Below, one piece after another: positions 8,575 through 18,395 of a stretch of 64,000 bases of DNA. Under the pieces are notes generated by a model that was not told the origin of the DNA, did no database searches, and saw nothing but the letters and a program-made list of their open reading frames with translations. A program made the position numbers and the translations under genes. Source of the stretch: Paenibacillus endoradicis (GTDB lineage Bacteria; Bacillota; Bacilli; Paenibacillales; Paenibacillaceae); the NCBI RefSeq assembly GCF_024721975.1, contig NZ_JANQBB010000007.1, forward strand, positions 1-64,000. The letters run 5' to 3'. How positions within the stretch are numbered: the first letter of the stretch is position 1; every line of letters begins with the position of its first letter.

Positions 8575-9777
8575 ATGTCTAAGCCTAAAGTATTTGAAAA
8601 ACCGATTGGTGTGAAGGATTATTTACCGAATGTTGTGAAAAAGCTGCGTGCGGTTGAACATAAAGTACTTAGTTGTATGGAAGGATGGGGCTACGAGCAA
8701 ATTATTACGCCTACAATGGAGTTTTACGATACTGTAGGCGTTGCTAGCTCTACATCAGATGCAAAGTTGTTTAAGTTATTGAATAATCGTGGGACGACGC
8801 TCGTGTTACGTTCTGATATGACGGCACCTATTGCAAGGGTTGTTTCTTCATTATTGAAAGATAAGCAATTTCCACTTCGTTTATCGTATCACTCTAATGT
8901 GTTTCGTACGATCGAAGAAGAAGCGGGTCGTGAAGCAGAATTTTTCCAGACAGGTGTTGAGCTTGTAGGGGATTCTTCTCCTGAGGCTGATGCGGAAGTT
9001 GTTGCACTTGCCATTGCTTCGTTGAAAGCAGCAGGAGTTGAAAGATTCAAAATTGCGATTGGTCATGTTGGATTTTTGAACGGTATGATTGAAGATGCGT
9101 TGAAAGATCGTCAAGAGGATCAAGCCTCATTGAAGGAAAAGCTATTAAGCAGAGATTATGTTGCTTATAAAGCGCATCTTAATCAATTGGAATTGTCAGA
9201 TGCAGTTCGTAAAGAGCTATCTGATCTTCTACGATTACGTGGTGGAGAAGAGATATGCGAACATGCTCTAACCGTAAGTAATAATAATACAGCACGAGAA
9301 GCGATTAAGCATTTATGTGAGATTTGGGCAGTGCTTGAAGCATACGGAGTTTGTGAGCATGTTTTAATTGATCTTACGATGATAGGGGACTTCTCATACT
9401 ATACAGGTATGACGTTTGAAGGTTATGCAGCAGACCTAGGATTCCCAGTAGTAAGCGGTGGACGATACGATAATTTGTTATCTCAATTCGGTAGACCTGC
9501 CCCTGCCACTGGTTTCGCCTTAAAAACAACTAGAGTGTTGGAATTGTTAGGTAACGACCAAGATGAACAATTACAAAAGACATTAATTATATATGATGAG
9601 CATGGTCGCTTAGAAGCTCTGCAACAGGCACGAGCTTTAAGGGAAGCAGGAAATCACGTCATTACAAATAAAGTGTCTGAGTTGCCGGCACAATTAGCGT
9701 CAAGTGGAGATATGTCATACCAAGGCGTTACGTATTCTGTGGTGAAGACATATGTAGGCGAAGGAGAGAAAGTGTAA
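8575..9777 (+). CDS. hisZ: ATP phosphoribosyltransferase regulatory subunit HisZ
   Basis: A 400-residue histidyl-tRNA-synthetase paralogue. Class II synthetase core pieces are visible ([12 protein letters not shown] near residue 80; [13 protein letters not shown] near 302), but the protein has no anticodon-binding domain. It partners the short HisG encoded next, as required in organisms with short-form HisG. First gene of the his operon, overlapping hisG by one base. Confidence 0.95.
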   Translation: MSKPKVFEKPIGVKDYLPNVVKKLRAVEHKVLSCMEGWGYEQIITPTMEFYDTVGVASSTSDAKLFKLLNNRGTTLVLRSDMTAPIARVVSSLLKDKQFPLRLSYHSNVFRTIEEEAGREAEFFQTGVELVGDSSPEADAEVVALAIASLKAAGVERFKIAIGHVGFLNGMIEDALKDRQEDQASLKEKLLSRDYVAYKAHLNQLELSDAVRKELSDLLRLRGGEEICEHALTVSNNNTAREAIKHLCEIWAVLEAYGVCEHVLIDLTMIGDFSYYTGMTFEGYAADLGFPVVSGGRYDNLLSQFGRPAPATGFALKTTRVLELLGNDQDEQLQKTLIIYDEHGRLEALQQARALREAGNHVITNKVSELPAQLASSGDMSYQGVTYSVVKTYVGEGEKV

Positions 9778-10421
9778 TGAATGGAAACAATGAAAACGTG
9801 CTAAGAGTAGCAATGCCTAAAGGCCGTATCTATAAACAAGCATCTCAACTTTTTCGCGATGCAGGATTGCCTATTCCAACTGAATATGATTATACTCGTA
9901 AATTAATTATTGAACTTCCTGAAGCGAAGATGGAATTCATTATGGCCAAACCAGTTGATGTTCCTACTTATGTTGAATATGGAGTCACGGATATTGGTAT
10001 TGTAGGCAAAGATGTATTAATGGAAGAAAGTAGAGATGTTTATGAGCTACTTGATCTAGGTATTGCAAGATGCCGTATGAGTGTTATTGCTTTGCCAGAT
10101 TGGAAGCAAACCATTCACCCAAGAGTAGCAACGAAATATCCCAATGTTGCTTCTGCATATTTCCGTGAGTTAGGTCAGCAAGTAGAGGTTATCAAATTAA
10201 ATGGATCTATTGAGTTAGCACCTATGATCGGTCTTGCTGATCGCATCGTCGATATGGTAGAAACGGGTCAAACGTTAAAAGAGAATGGTTTAGTAGAGCA
10301 AACAGAAATTTTCGAAATTACGAGTAGATTGATTGCCAATCGAGTAAGTTACAGAATGAAAAATGAACGGATACAAAGCTTATGTGATTTGCTTCAAGAG
10401 ACTTTAGCAGCAAGAGTTTAG
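9777..10421 (+). CDS. hisG: ATP phosphoribosyltransferase, short form
   Basis: A 214-residue catalytic subunit for the first step of histidine synthesis (ATP + PRPP to phosphoribosyl-ATP). [13 protein letters not shown] opens the fold; the C-terminal motif [16 protein letters not shown] is the PRPP-binding region. It lacks the C-terminal allosteric domain of long HisG, consistent with HisZ. Start overlaps the hisZ stop (TAATG). Confidence 0.95.
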   Translation: MNGNNENVLRVAMPKGRIYKQASQLFRDAGLPIPTEYDYTRKLIIELPEAKMEFIMAKPVDVPTYVEYGVTDIGIVGKDVLMEESRDVYELLDLGIARCRMSVIALPDWKQTIHPRVATKYPNVASAYFRELGQQVEVIKLNGSIELAPMIGLADRIVDMVETGQTLKENGLVEQTEIFEITSRLIANRVSYRMKNERIQSLCDLLQETLAARV

Positions 10422-10534
10422 CTCATCATTTAGCAGGCAAACAGTATGATGGGAATGTTATATATAGTATGATTACAGTTAGTGTATTTACATAATGATA
10501 AGACTAACTGTGAGTGGGAAGGAAGCGTGATGAT

Positions 10535-11827
10535 ATGAGTATGCGATTATTAAAGCCTGAACAATTTGGCTTAAAGCGAGAAGTAGAATATGGCACACCT
10601 CAGCAAAATGCCGATGCAGAGAAAATTGTAGCTGACATTAAAGCTAATGGTGATGAAGCGCTATTGCAATATACGGAGCAATTCGATCGAGTGAAACTAA
10701 CAGCAGATCAGCTAAGAGTTACCGATGAAGAAATACAAGCTGCGTATGCTCACGTTGAAGAAGATTTTCTTATAGCGATTCGTGAAGCAGCTCAAAACAT
10801 CCGGAAATTCCATGAAAAACAACTACGCAATTCTTGGATGGATCTTTCTCCAGATGGTACAATGCTAGGTCAAATTATGCGACCATTGAAACGTGTGGGT
10901 GTATATGTACCTGGTGGAAAAGCAGCATATCCTTCATCTGTATTAATGAATGTTATACCGGCACAAGTAGCAGGTGTTCCTGAAATCGTAATGGTTACTC
11001 CGCCATCGACTGGCGGTAAGCAAGGTATTGATCCTTATATTCTTGTAGCAGCTGCGGAAGCGGGAGTGAAGGAATTATATCGCGTTGGTGGAGCTCAAGC
11101 TATCGCTGCGTTAGCATATGGTACTGAAAGTATTGCACCTGTCGATAAAATATGTGGTCCAGGTAATATATATGTTGCTTTAGCTAAACGTGCTGTATAC
11201 GGCGTTGTTGATATTGATAGTATTGCAGGACCTAGTGAGATTGTTGTGTTAGCGGATGATACGGCTGATGTTCAATATATTGCTGCTGATCTACTTTCAC
11301 AGGCCGAGCATGATGAGATGGCTTCCGCTATTCTCGTAACGCCATCAGTTAAGCTTGCGGAGGCTGTTATTGAAGAAGTAGATCGTCAACTTGCTACATT
11401 ACCACGCCATGAAATTGCTCGAGCTTCTATTGATCAATATGGAGCTGTATTACTAACGGAAAGCATTGACGAAGGAATTAAAGTAGTTAATCAACTTGCT
11501 CCTGAGCATCTTGAAATTATTACTGAAGATCCGATGAGCTTGTTAGCTTATATTGAAAATGCTGGAGCGATTTTCCTTGGACCATACAGTTCTGAACCTG
11601 TTGGTGATTATTTCGCTGGGCCGAATCATATCATTCCAACTAATGGTACTGCACGTTTCTCATCTCCTGTTAATGTAGACGACTTCTTGAAGAAATCAAG
11701 CTTAATCTACTACAGCAAACAAGCGCTAATGAGCAATGGAGATAAAATTATGACTCTTGCTCGACACGAGGGGCTAGAAGGACATGCTCGCGCGATAGAA
11801 ATGCGTTTGAATAAAGAAAGACTATAA
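10535..11827 (+). CDS. hisD: Histidinol dehydrogenase
   Basis: A 430-residue zinc-dependent enzyme for the last two oxidation steps to histidine. Signature regions: [18 protein letters not shown] near 130, [15 protein letters not shown] near 235, and the zinc ligands in [11 protein letters not shown] start at ATG 10535, nine bases after GGAAGGAAG; an upstream in-frame GTG (10514) precedes that site. It follows hisG after a 90-bp gap. Confidence 0.95.
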   Translation: MSMRLLKPEQFGLKREVEYGTPQQNADAEKIVADIKANGDEALLQYTEQFDRVKLTADQLRVTDEEIQAAYAHVEEDFLIAIREAAQNIRKFHEKQLRNSWMDLSPDGTMLGQIMRPLKRVGVYVPGGKAAYPSSVLMNVIPAQVAGVPEIVMVTPPSTGGKQGIDPYILVAAAEAGVKELYRVGGAQAIAALAYGTESIAPVDKICGPGNIYVALAKRAVYGVVDIDSIAGPSEIVVLADDTADVQYIAADLLSQAEHDEMASAILVTPSVKLAEAVIEEVDRQLATLPRHEIARASIDQYGAVLLTESIDEGIKVVNQLAPEHLEIITEDPMSLLAYIENAGAIFLGPYSSEPVGDYFAGPNHIIPTNGTARFSSPVNVDDFLKKSSLIYYSKQALMSNGDKIMTLARHEGLEGHARAIEMRLNKERL

Positions 11828-11834
11828 CATATGT

Positions 11835-11875
11835 GCTAGCTTGTAGACGCGAGTATAACGCGTTTATAAGCTAGC
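11835..11875 (+). other. Hairpin between hisD and hisB
   Basis: GCTAGCTTGTA and TATAAGCTAGC with an inner CGCG pairing make a strong stem. No T run follows, so it is more likely an mRNA-stability or processing hairpin than a terminator. Confidence 0.5.
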
Positions 11876-11938
11876 TTAACTTGGATTGATTATGTGAAAA
11901 TAATAGTGAGATAACTTATAGAAAGAAGTTGAATATAG

Positions 11939-12538
11939 ATGACAAAACAATCTACTCGCGAGGCTTCTATTGTTCGCAAAACGAAAGAAACAGATATTAA
12001 ATTAGCATTTAATGTGGATGGTCAAGGCGAATCATCCATTCAAACAGACGTTCCATTTCTAAACCATATGCTTGATGCATTTACTAAGCATGGTCATTTC
12101 AATTTGAACGTTGATGCAAAGGGCGATATTGAAATTGATGATCATCATACTGTTGAAGATATCGGTATTGTGCTTGGTCAAGCATTGCTTCAATCACTTG
12201 GGGATAAATCAGGTATTAAACGTTGTGCGAGTGTTTTTGTTCCGATGGACGAAGCTCTAGCTCAAGTTATTGTAGATATTAGTAATCGACCGCATTTTGA
12301 ATATCGTGCCCAGTACCCATCTGCACATGTAGGAAGCTTTGCAGCAGATCTTGTTCATGAGTTTCTATGGAAGTTCGCATTAGAGTCACGTATTACACTG
12401 CATGTTATCGTACACTACGGTTCCAATACGCATCATATGATTGAAGCTGTATTCAAAGCATTAGGAAGAGCATTAGACGAAGCGACGAGTATTGATCCGA
12501 GAGTAATAGGCGTACCATCCACAAAAGGCGTCCTTTAA
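11939..12538 (+). CDS. hisB: Imidazoleglycerol-phosphate dehydratase
   Basis: A 199-residue monofunctional dehydratase. Metal-binding signature motifs are clear: LNHMLDAFTKHGHFNL near residue 41, DDHHTVEDIG near 67, and YGSNTHHMIEAVFKALGRAL near 160. There is no phosphatase domain, as usual in Firmicutes. Confidence 0.95.
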   Translation: MTKQSTREASIVRKTKETDIKLAFNVDGQGESSIQTDVPFLNHMLDAFTKHGHFNLNVDAKGDIEIDDHHTVEDIGIVLGQALLQSLGDKSGIKRCASVFVPMDEALAQVIVDISNRPHFEYRAQYPSAHVGSFAADLVHEFLWKFALESRITLHVIVHYGSNTHHMIEAVFKALGRALDEATSIDPRVIGVPSTKGVL

Positions 12539-12540
12539 TA

Positions 12541-12824
12541 AGGTAGTTCAAACATCGGAAGTTCAAAACAGTCACTTGTGATCATGAGGTACAGCACTTA
12601 AGCTTAGTCGACTGCGAATATGCCCCCCATCGAAAGCCTGCGTGTGCTCACGTACACAAAAAGTACGCTGTGCTACTCGTTTCCGCTGTGGGGCATCTTC
12701 TTGATGCTGACAAGCAAATGTTTTGAACCTTCATTGTAATATAGGAAGTAGAGCATGTTATTTTTGAACTAATTCTTCCAATGAAGCCAATCATCGTTAT
12801 CAATGTTTGCTTTTTGAACTACCT
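12541..12824. repeat. Intergenic repeat element A1 with TTCAAA-type inverted termini
   Basis: The 308 bases between hisB and hisH are almost filled by a nested element. The outer ends are AGGTAGTTCAAA (12541) and TTTTTGAACTACCT (ending 12824). An inner pair is GAAGTTCAAAACA (about 12558) and TGTTTTGAACCTTC (about 12719), enclosing a hairpin closed by ATGCCCC and GGGGCAT. No ORF is credible. The ends match elements at 13448-13627 and 34989-35070, so this is a dispersed family. Confidence 0.7.
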
Positions 12825-12846
12825 ATATAGAAAGTGGGATTTAACA

Positions 12847-13449
12847 GTGATCGTAATTATTGACTATGGAATGGGTAATTTGCACTCTGTTAGTAAAGCG
12901 GTTGAACGCTTAGGTTATGAAGCGGTAGTAACTGGAGATGCAGGGACGATACTTGCTGCGGATGCTGTCATATTGCCAGGCGTTGGTGCATATGGCGATG
13001 CAATGCAACATCTACGTGAGTCTGGGCTTGATGTAGTAACGAAGCAATTTGCTGCAACAGGGAAACCGTTGCTTGGAATATGTCTAGGAATGCAATTGTT
13101 ATTTGAACAAAGTGAGGAATATGGAATCCATCAAGGGCTGGGCTTACTAGAAGGTGAAGTCATTCGCTTTAAAGGAGAGTTCAAAATTCCACATATGGGT
13201 TGGAATAAGCTTCAGTTTTTGCAAGACTCGCCATTATTCCTTAATTTAAATGAAGGACATGTATACTTCGTACATTCTTATCATGCCCTCCCGAAAAATG
13301 AAGCTAACTTGCTAGCAACAGGAGATTATTACGGACCAGTTACAGCAATAGTTGGAAAAAACAATGTGTATGGCATGCAATTTCATCCAGAAAAAAGCGG
13401 CGAGTTAGGCATGCAATTACTACAAAATTTCTTAACATTATCAAGATAG
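12847..13449 (+). CDS. hisH: Imidazole glycerol phosphate synthase, glutaminase subunit
   Basis: A 200-residue class I glutamine amidotransferase that feeds ammonia to HisF. The nucleophile Cys is in LLGICLGMQLLFE; the catalytic His/Glu pair is in MQFHPEKSGE. Start chosen at GTG 12847 (VIVIIDYGMGN), matching family starts and following AAAGTGGGA; the upstream open frame runs through repeat element A1. Flanked on both sides by family A repeats. Confidence 0.93.
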   Translation: MIVIIDYGMGNLHSVSKAVERLGYEAVVTGDAGTILAADAVILPGVGAYGDAMQHLRESGLDVVTKQFAATGKPLLGICLGMQLLFEQSEEYGIHQGLGLLEGEVIRFKGEFKIPHMGWNKLQFLQDSPLFLNLNEGHVYFVHSYHALPKNEANLLATGDYYGPVTAIVGKNNVYGMQFHPEKSGELGMQLLQNFLTLSR

Positions 13450-13627
13450 GAAGTTCAAAAAGTGGACTTTGATAACGATGAGTATGCTAACGTAGCATAT
13501 TCGATATCGAATATGAAGCGAATTTAGGAAGTCCGGTACGCATGTACCAATAGCGTACATTTACGTTTCCTCCTTCCTAAAATTATCTCCATCTTCTCGA
13601 CTTGCGAAATCCCACTTTTTGAACCTC
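13448..13627. repeat. Intergenic repeat element A2
   Basis: AGGAAGTTCAAAAAGTGG at 13448 and CCCACTTTTTGAACCTC near 13610 are inverted ends of a 180-bp element with inner self-complementary pieces (TTTAGGAAG / CTTCCTAAA). A single further end (GGAAGTTCAAAAAG) follows at 13638. With the family B pair behind it, it fills the space where hisA usually lies. Confidence 0.7.
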
Positions 13628-13656
13628 GATTTAAAGTGGAAGTTCAAAAAGATTAC

Positions 13657-13787
13657 GCTTCCGTTGTAACTTTTTGTTCGCAGGAAGTTATGAATTAAGC
13701 TTCACAAAAAGTAAGGAACATGCTTACGAAGTGAGTTTTTGTTTGCATGAAGTAGAAGTTTAAGCTCCAAAAAAAATTAAGGAGGGG
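13657..13787 (+). repeat. Tandem pair of leader elements (family B) before hisF
   Basis: The distal copy (13657-13721) starts GCTTCCGTTGTAACTTTTTG and closes with CACAAAAAGTAAGGA. The proximal copy (13722-13787) starts GCTTACGAAGTGAGTTTTTG and ends AATTAAGGAGGGG, which is the hisF ribosome site. The middle CAGGAAGT / CATGAAGT is shared. Confidence 0.7.
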
Positions 13788-13792
13788 TAACG

Positions 13793-14551
13793 ATGCTTGC
13801 TAAAAGAATCATTCCTTGTCTGGACGTTAAGGATGGTCGTGTTGTAAAGGGCGTAAATTTCGTTAATCTACGTGATGCTGGAGACCCTGTTGAACTAGCT
13901 GCTACTTACGATCAAGAGGGTGCTGATGAGCTAGTATTTCTTGATATTTCTGCTTCGGTCGAAGGTCGAGCTACGATGATTGAAGTTGTTCGCCGCACAG
14001 CAGGGGAAATTACGATTCCTTTTACAGTTGGCGGTGGTATATCTAGCGTTGATGATATGACTCGCATTCTACGCGCTGGAGCGGATAAGATCGGAATTAA
14101 TACGGCAGCTGTACTTACACCAGAGCTGATTACTGAAGGGTCACGTCGTTTTGGAGCGCAATGTATCGTTGTTGCTATCGACGCTCGCTATAATGAAGAA
14201 TGGCAAGACTGGGAAGTTTATACTCATGGTGGACGCAAGCCAACTGGCATTCATGCAGTAGAATGGGCTCGTAAAGTGGAAGAACTTGGCGCAGGCGAAA
14301 TACTGTTAACGAGTATGGATGCAGATGGTACGAAGGATGGATTTGATATTGGATTAACTAAGGCTGTTGCAGAAACAGTTGGTATACCTGTTATTGCATC
14401 AGGTGGAGCGGGAAAAGTTGAGCACTTTGCTGAAGTGTTCAATGAAGCAAACGCAGATGCTGGACTTGCAGCAACAATATTCCACTATAAGGAAATGACG
14501 ATAGCTGAAGTGAAGGATGATCTGCGGATAAAAGGGGTAGAGGTACGATGA
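13793..14551 (+). CDS. hisF: Imidazole glycerol phosphate synthase, cyclase subunit
   Basis: A 252-residue (beta/alpha)8 barrel that closes the imidazole ring. The N-terminal [15 protein letters not shown] with catalytic Asp11, and VVAIDARYN with the second catalytic Asp near 130, are typical of HisF, not of HisA. Phosphate loops are FTVGGGIS and [10 protein letters not shown]. It overlaps hisI by four bases (ATGA). The neighbour that normally precedes it, hisA, is absent. Confidence 0.95.
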   Translation: MLAKRIIPCLDVKDGRVVKGVNFVNLRDAGDPVELAATYDQEGADELVFLDISASVEGRATMIEVVRRTAGEITIPFTVGGGISSVDDMTRILRAGADKIGINTAAVLTPELITEGSRRFGAQCIVVAIDARYNEEWQDWEVYTHGGRKPTGIHAVEWARKVEELGAGEILLTSMDADGTKDGFDIGLTKAVAETVGIPVIASGGAGKVEHFAEVFNEANADAGLAATIFHYKEMTIAEVKDDLRIKGVEVR

Positions 14552-15213
14552 GTTTTAATGATATTAAATGGGATAGTAACGGATTAGTGCCTACGGTTGT
14601 CCAAGATGCTCAAAGTAAAGAAGTACTTATGCTTGCTTATATGAATGAACAATCATTAACATTATCTCAAGAGTCAGGCTACACTTGGTTTTGGAGTCGC
14701 TCTAGAAATGAGTTATGGAATAAAGGCGCAACTAGTGGACATAAGCAACGTATAGTAAGTATGTCTTATGATTGTGATGGCGACACTTTACTTGTAAAGG
14801 TTATTCAATCAGGTCCTGCTTGCCATACTGGTAGCTATAGTTGCTTTACGAATGATATTGATATTGCCCAGCAGGAGAGTGCGCAAGTAGCACTAGACGA
14901 GCAAGACCGCTTCAGTATGCTTGCTCAGCTTGAGAAAACTATTGCATTACGTCATGCAGAACGTCCGGCGGGCTCGTATACGACATATCTATTCGACAAA
15001 GGTGTCGACAAAATTTTGAAGAAAATTGGCGAAGAAAGTGCTGAAGTTATTATCGCAACGAAAAATGATGATAATGATGAATTACGTTCTGAAGCTACCG
15101 ATCTTATCTTCCATTTATCAGTGTTAATGCGTGAGCGCGGGCTATCTTGGGATGATATTATGAGTGAACTAAAATCACGTGAAGGTAAGCAAACAACGAA
15201 TAAAATGCGATAG
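14548..15213 (+). CDS. hisI: Bifunctional phosphoribosyl-AMP cyclohydrolase / phosphoribosyl-ATP pyrophosphatase
   Basis: A 221-residue HisIE fusion for steps 2 and 3 of the pathway. The cyclohydrolase half (residues 1-110) has the metal motif [11 protein letters not shown] and [12 protein letters not shown]. The pyrophosphatase half has [19 protein letters not shown] near 160. It is the last his gene. Confidence 0.95.
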   Translation: MSFNDIKWDSNGLVPTVVQDAQSKEVLMLAYMNEQSLTLSQESGYTWFWSRSRNELWNKGATSGHKQRIVSMSYDCDGDTLLVKVIQSGPACHTGSYSCFTNDIDIAQQESAQVALDEQDRFSMLAQLEKTIALRHAERPAGSYTTYLFDKGVDKILKKIGEESAEVIIATKNDDNDELRSEATDLIFHLSVLMRERGLSWDDIMSELKSREGKQTTNKMR

Positions 15214-15249
15214 TTTTAAACTTTGTCGAAAAAAAGTGTTATTCTCTTT

Positions 15250-15277
15250 TTGAATTATTGACAAATCAATGTATAAT
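15250..15277 (+). promoter_or_regulatory. Promoter of prs-like gene
   Basis: TTGAAT (15250-15255), 16 bases, TATAAT (15272-15277). The region also holds TTGACA, but only 8 bases from the -10. Confidence 0.55.
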
Positions 15278-15340
15278 AAGACAAGAAGTAAGCTCATGTT
15301 TACATTTAATTTATATGGTTGAAACGCTCAGGAGGGTATC

Positions 15341-16291
15341 ATGTTAAGCGACAAGGTGCGTATATTTTCGGGTTCATCCAATCCCGCTCTAGCTCAAAAG
15401 ATTAGTGAACATCTCAGTGTACCGTTAGGGGCTATTAAAATTTCCCGCTTTAAGAGTGGTGAAATCTATGTCCACTATGAAGAGACGATTCGGAATTGTG
15501 ATGTGTTCCTAGTACAATCTTTTTCTCATCCGATCAACGAGCACTTCGTAGAATTGCTAGTTATGATTGATGCAGCGAAGCGTGCTTCAGCGCGTACGAT
15601 TAATATTATTATGCCGTACTATGGCTATGCTCGTCAGGAGAGAAAAGCAGCTCCTCGCGAACCGATCTCAGCTAAAATGTTAGCTGATGTATTAACGACT
15701 GTAGGAGCTACTCGTGTAGTAACGATCGATCTACATGCACCTGCAATTCAAGGTTTCTTCAATATTCCTGTTGATCACATGACGGCATTAGATCTTATTA
15801 GTTCTTACTTGAAATCTAAGAATATTAAGAACCCAGTTGTCGTTTCACCAGATGCTGGCCGTGCATCTACAGCAGAAAAGCTTGCGAACTATTTGGATAC
15901 ATCATTTGCCATTATGATTAAGAAGCGTACGGCTCATAACGAATCATCGATTACTCACGTTATCGGTGATGTTGCAGGTCAAACGCCAATCATTATTGAG
16001 GATATGATAGATACTGGTAGTACAATTGTTAATGTTGTGGAAAGTCTGAAAGAACATGGTGCTGAAGATGTGTACGTATGTGCGACACACCCATTATTCT
16101 CAGGTAATGCAATTACGAGGTTAGATCACCCTAGCATTAAAGAAGTGATCGTAACAGATACAATTGCTTTACCAGAAAATACGCCAGATCGATTTAAAAT
16201 TCTGACGGTGGCACCATTACTAGCCGAAGCTACAAAAATTATTTTAGATGGTGGTTCAATTAGTACACTATTCAAAAATAATGGTGTCTAG
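15341..16291 (+). CDS. prs: Ribose-phosphate pyrophosphokinase (PRPP synthetase)
   Basis: A 316-residue enzyme making PRPP, the substrate of HisG and of purine synthesis. The PRPP loop IIEDMIDTGSTIVNV is near residue 217, the flexible-loop region YYGYARQERKAAPREPISAK near 90, and VVTIDLHAPAIQGFF near 125. Own promoter and terminator, directly behind the his operon. The main prs copy in Bacillales sits elsewhere (glmU-prs), so this may be a second paralogue dedicated to histidine supply; that is inference. Confidence 0.92.
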   Translation: MLSDKVRIFSGSSNPALAQKISEHLSVPLGAIKISRFKSGEIYVHYEETIRNCDVFLVQSFSHPINEHFVELLVMIDAAKRASARTINIIMPYYGYARQERKAAPREPISAKMLADVLTTVGATRVVTIDLHAPAIQGFFNIPVDHMTALDLISSYLKSKNIKNPVVVSPDAGRASTAEKLANYLDTSFAIMIKKRTAHNESSITHVIGDVAGQTPIIIEDMIDTGSTIVNVVESLKEHGAEDVYVCATHPLFSGNAITRLDHPSIKEVIVTDTIALPENTPDRFKILTVAPLLAEATKIILDGGSISTLFKNNGV

Positions 16292-16325
16292 TAACAGCGT
16301 TTCAAAAAAATGAGCTAAACATATA

Positions 16326-16362
16326 AACTGCGGATTGACGACTAGTCATCCGCGGTTTTTGT
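16326..16362 (+). terminator. Terminator after prs
   Basis: AACTGCGGAT pairs with ATCCGCGGTT (one G-T pair), inner TGA/TCA, followed by TTTTTG. Confidence 0.85.
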
Positions 16363-16434
16363 TTTCTAATTGTAGTTTTCAAGAGCGACTATGTTATAAT
16401 CGAATCAATACAGAAAAAAGGAGGTGCCTTGTAG

Positions 16435-18177
16435 ATGAATAGAAATAAAAAGGTAGTAGGAGAAAATCGTAATATTATATCGATTCAAATGGATGCTAAC
16501 TTTTTCTATGAGCGAGCACTACGCTCCTTGGATAGATTTCACTATGACAAGGCACTCAAATATTTTCAAAGAGCCGTCGATTATGAGCCAAGCAATCCTA
16601 TTAACTACTGCAATATAGCCGGTGTGTTATCTGAAATAGGTAAATACGGTGAATCCAATCATATCTTACAAAAAGTAATTGATGAAATAGATCCGAATAT
16701 GACAGAATGTCATTTCTACATGGCGAATAATTTTGCGAATATGGAGTTCTTTGAAGATGCAGAGCGAGAACTTATTCAATATTTGCAAGAAGACGAGGAA
16801 GGTCAATATTTAGAGGAGGCTGAAGAGATGATTGAATTTCTTGAGCTAGAACTTGAACGACCAACTTCAATCACTAAAGTAAAAGCAAGAGCAGGCGTCT
16901 ATGAACATATTCGAGCACGCGAACTGCTAGAGAAGGGTCAGTATGCTGACGCCATTCAATTACTTCAAACGATTACGAAAGAAAATCCTGACTTTCTTGC
17001 TGCACGAAATAATCTAGCACTCGCTTATTATTATGTAGGTTTCAAGGTAGAAGGGAAGCAAGCGATTGAAGAAGTTCTTGAAGAGGATCCTGGTAATTTG
17101 CATGCATTATGCAATTTGGCATTGTTCTATCACTACGAAGGTGAAACAAATGCATTAAATGCCTTACTCCAAGCCTTAAAAAATATAGACCCATTCTATC
17201 AGGAACATACGTTCAAGATGGCAACTACAATGGGTATTTTGAAAGAACATCGTATTGCACTTCGTCACTTTTCTCGATTGATTAAAGAAGGCGAAGCGAA
17301 GAAAGATCCTTGTGTTTGCCATTTTGCAGCAGTAGCTTCATGTAATATTGCTAAATACGATGAAGCCAAAAAATATTGGGATCTGTATAAAGTGATGGAT
17401 GAACATTCATCCATACCGCAATATTTTTCAATATTGCTCAAGATGATAAAGACTGATCCATTAAAAGTATCCCTTTCTTATAGTTACTATGCTACGGTTG
17501 AAGAGCAGATGACCATATGGGAGCAACAATCTCGTGAGCGCGGTGTAGCTATTGAGCCACAATTTATGAAAGCATTTTTTTATTGGGCATTACAATACGG
17601 TGACTATGCTGCGAAACTGAAAAGTATTCAAGTAATGGAGCCATATGCGGATGAGCATGTTGTTACTGCTATGAAACAGTTTTTATTACTACCAGCTGAA
17701 GATGATTACTTGAAGCAAATAACAATGTTTGTTCTTCGTTCCATGGGTATTAATGAAGCATTCCAAGTTATGCTAAGTGGACAGAAGGTAAATGTTGAAG
17801 CAGAGCGCATACCTGCGATGCCTCCTTTGGAGTTAAGGTATAGCGATCTAGTCTGGGAAGAAGTTGCTCAACTAGCGATTACAAAAACGGCAAAACATTA
17901 TAATGTGATCCAGCAACATGATATGATTACATTGTGGATTAATTTTCTAAGTAAAAGTTCCAGAACTGCTCCTAAGTTGAATAAGATTGAAGCTTGGGCT
18001 GCAGCCATTGAATATCTAACTGCCAAAATGTACAATCGACCAGTAACGTATCATGATGTCGCGCTTCGATACGGAACAAGTATTTCTACAGTTAGTAAAC
18101 GCGTTAAACAGATAGACGAAATATGTGAAGTGAAAAGCAAGATGAAGTCGATTACTTCTTCTTGGTTTGTTACTTGA
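16435..18177 (+). CDS. TPR-repeat protein with a C-terminal helix-turn-helix-like segment
   Basis: A 580-residue cytoplasmic protein built of tetratricopeptide repeats. Several are easy to see: FYERALRSLDRFHYDKALKY near 22, PINYCNIAGVLSEIGKYGES near 59, RARELLEKGQYADAIQLLQT near 158, FLAARNNLALAYYYVGFKVE near 185. The last 50 residues (TYHDVALRYGTSISTVSKRV) look like a helix-turn-helix, suggesting a regulator or adaptor. A strong AAAGGAGG ribosome site precedes ATG 16435. TPR proteins sit near rapZ/yvcK in related genomes, but no function can be given. Confidence 0.8.
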   Translation: MNRNKKVVGENRNIISIQMDANFFYERALRSLDRFHYDKALKYFQRAVDYEPSNPINYCNIAGVLSEIGKYGESNHILQKVIDEIDPNMTECHFYMANNFANMEFFEDAERELIQYLQEDEEGQYLEEAEEMIEFLELELERPTSITKVKARAGVYEHIRARELLEKGQYADAIQLLQTITKENPDFLAARNNLALAYYYVGFKVEGKQAIEEVLEEDPGNLHALCNLALFYHYEGETNALNALLQALKNIDPFYQEHTFKMATTMGILKEHRIALRHFSRLIKEGEAKKDPCVCHFAAVASCNIAKYDEAKKYWDLYKVMDEHSSIPQYFSILLKMIKTDPLKVSLSYSYYATVEEQMTIWEQQSRERGVAIEPQFMKAFFYWALQYGDYAAKLKSIQVMEPYADEHVVTAMKQFLLLPAEDDYLKQITMFVLRSMGINEAFQVMLSGQKVNVEAERIPAMPPLELRYSDLVWEEVAQLAITKTAKHYNVIQQHDMITLWINFLSKSSRTAPKLNKIEAWAAAIEYLTAKMYNRPVTYHDVALRYGTSISTVSKRVKQIDEICEVKSKMKSITSSWFVT

Positions 18178-18240
18178 TAGAGGCAGTTACAAGTCTAACG
18201 CAAATGATGATCATTCTATAATAGTAGTATTAGAACAGAT

Positions 18241-18292
18241 AAAGAGACTATGCTATGTGAGATATTTCATTGGCAATAGTCTTTTGCTTTTT
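18241..18292 (+). terminator. Terminator after the TPR gene
   Basis: AAAGAGACTATGC pairs with GCAATAGTCTTTT across a 20-nt loop, followed by GCTTTTTCT. Confidence 0.65.
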
Positions 18293-18395
18293 CTAATATA
18301 GTGTTATCCCAAAGCAATTTGCGATGCTTGACCATTGCGTTTACAACGCTTATAGTTGAAATTGAACTTTATATTATGAACGAGGTGGCTTTGTC

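Noticed and set aside
15258..15277. TTGACA with TATAAT as the prs promoter pair
   Set aside because: They are only 8 bases apart; TTGAAT at 15250 with a 16-base spacer is the workable -35.
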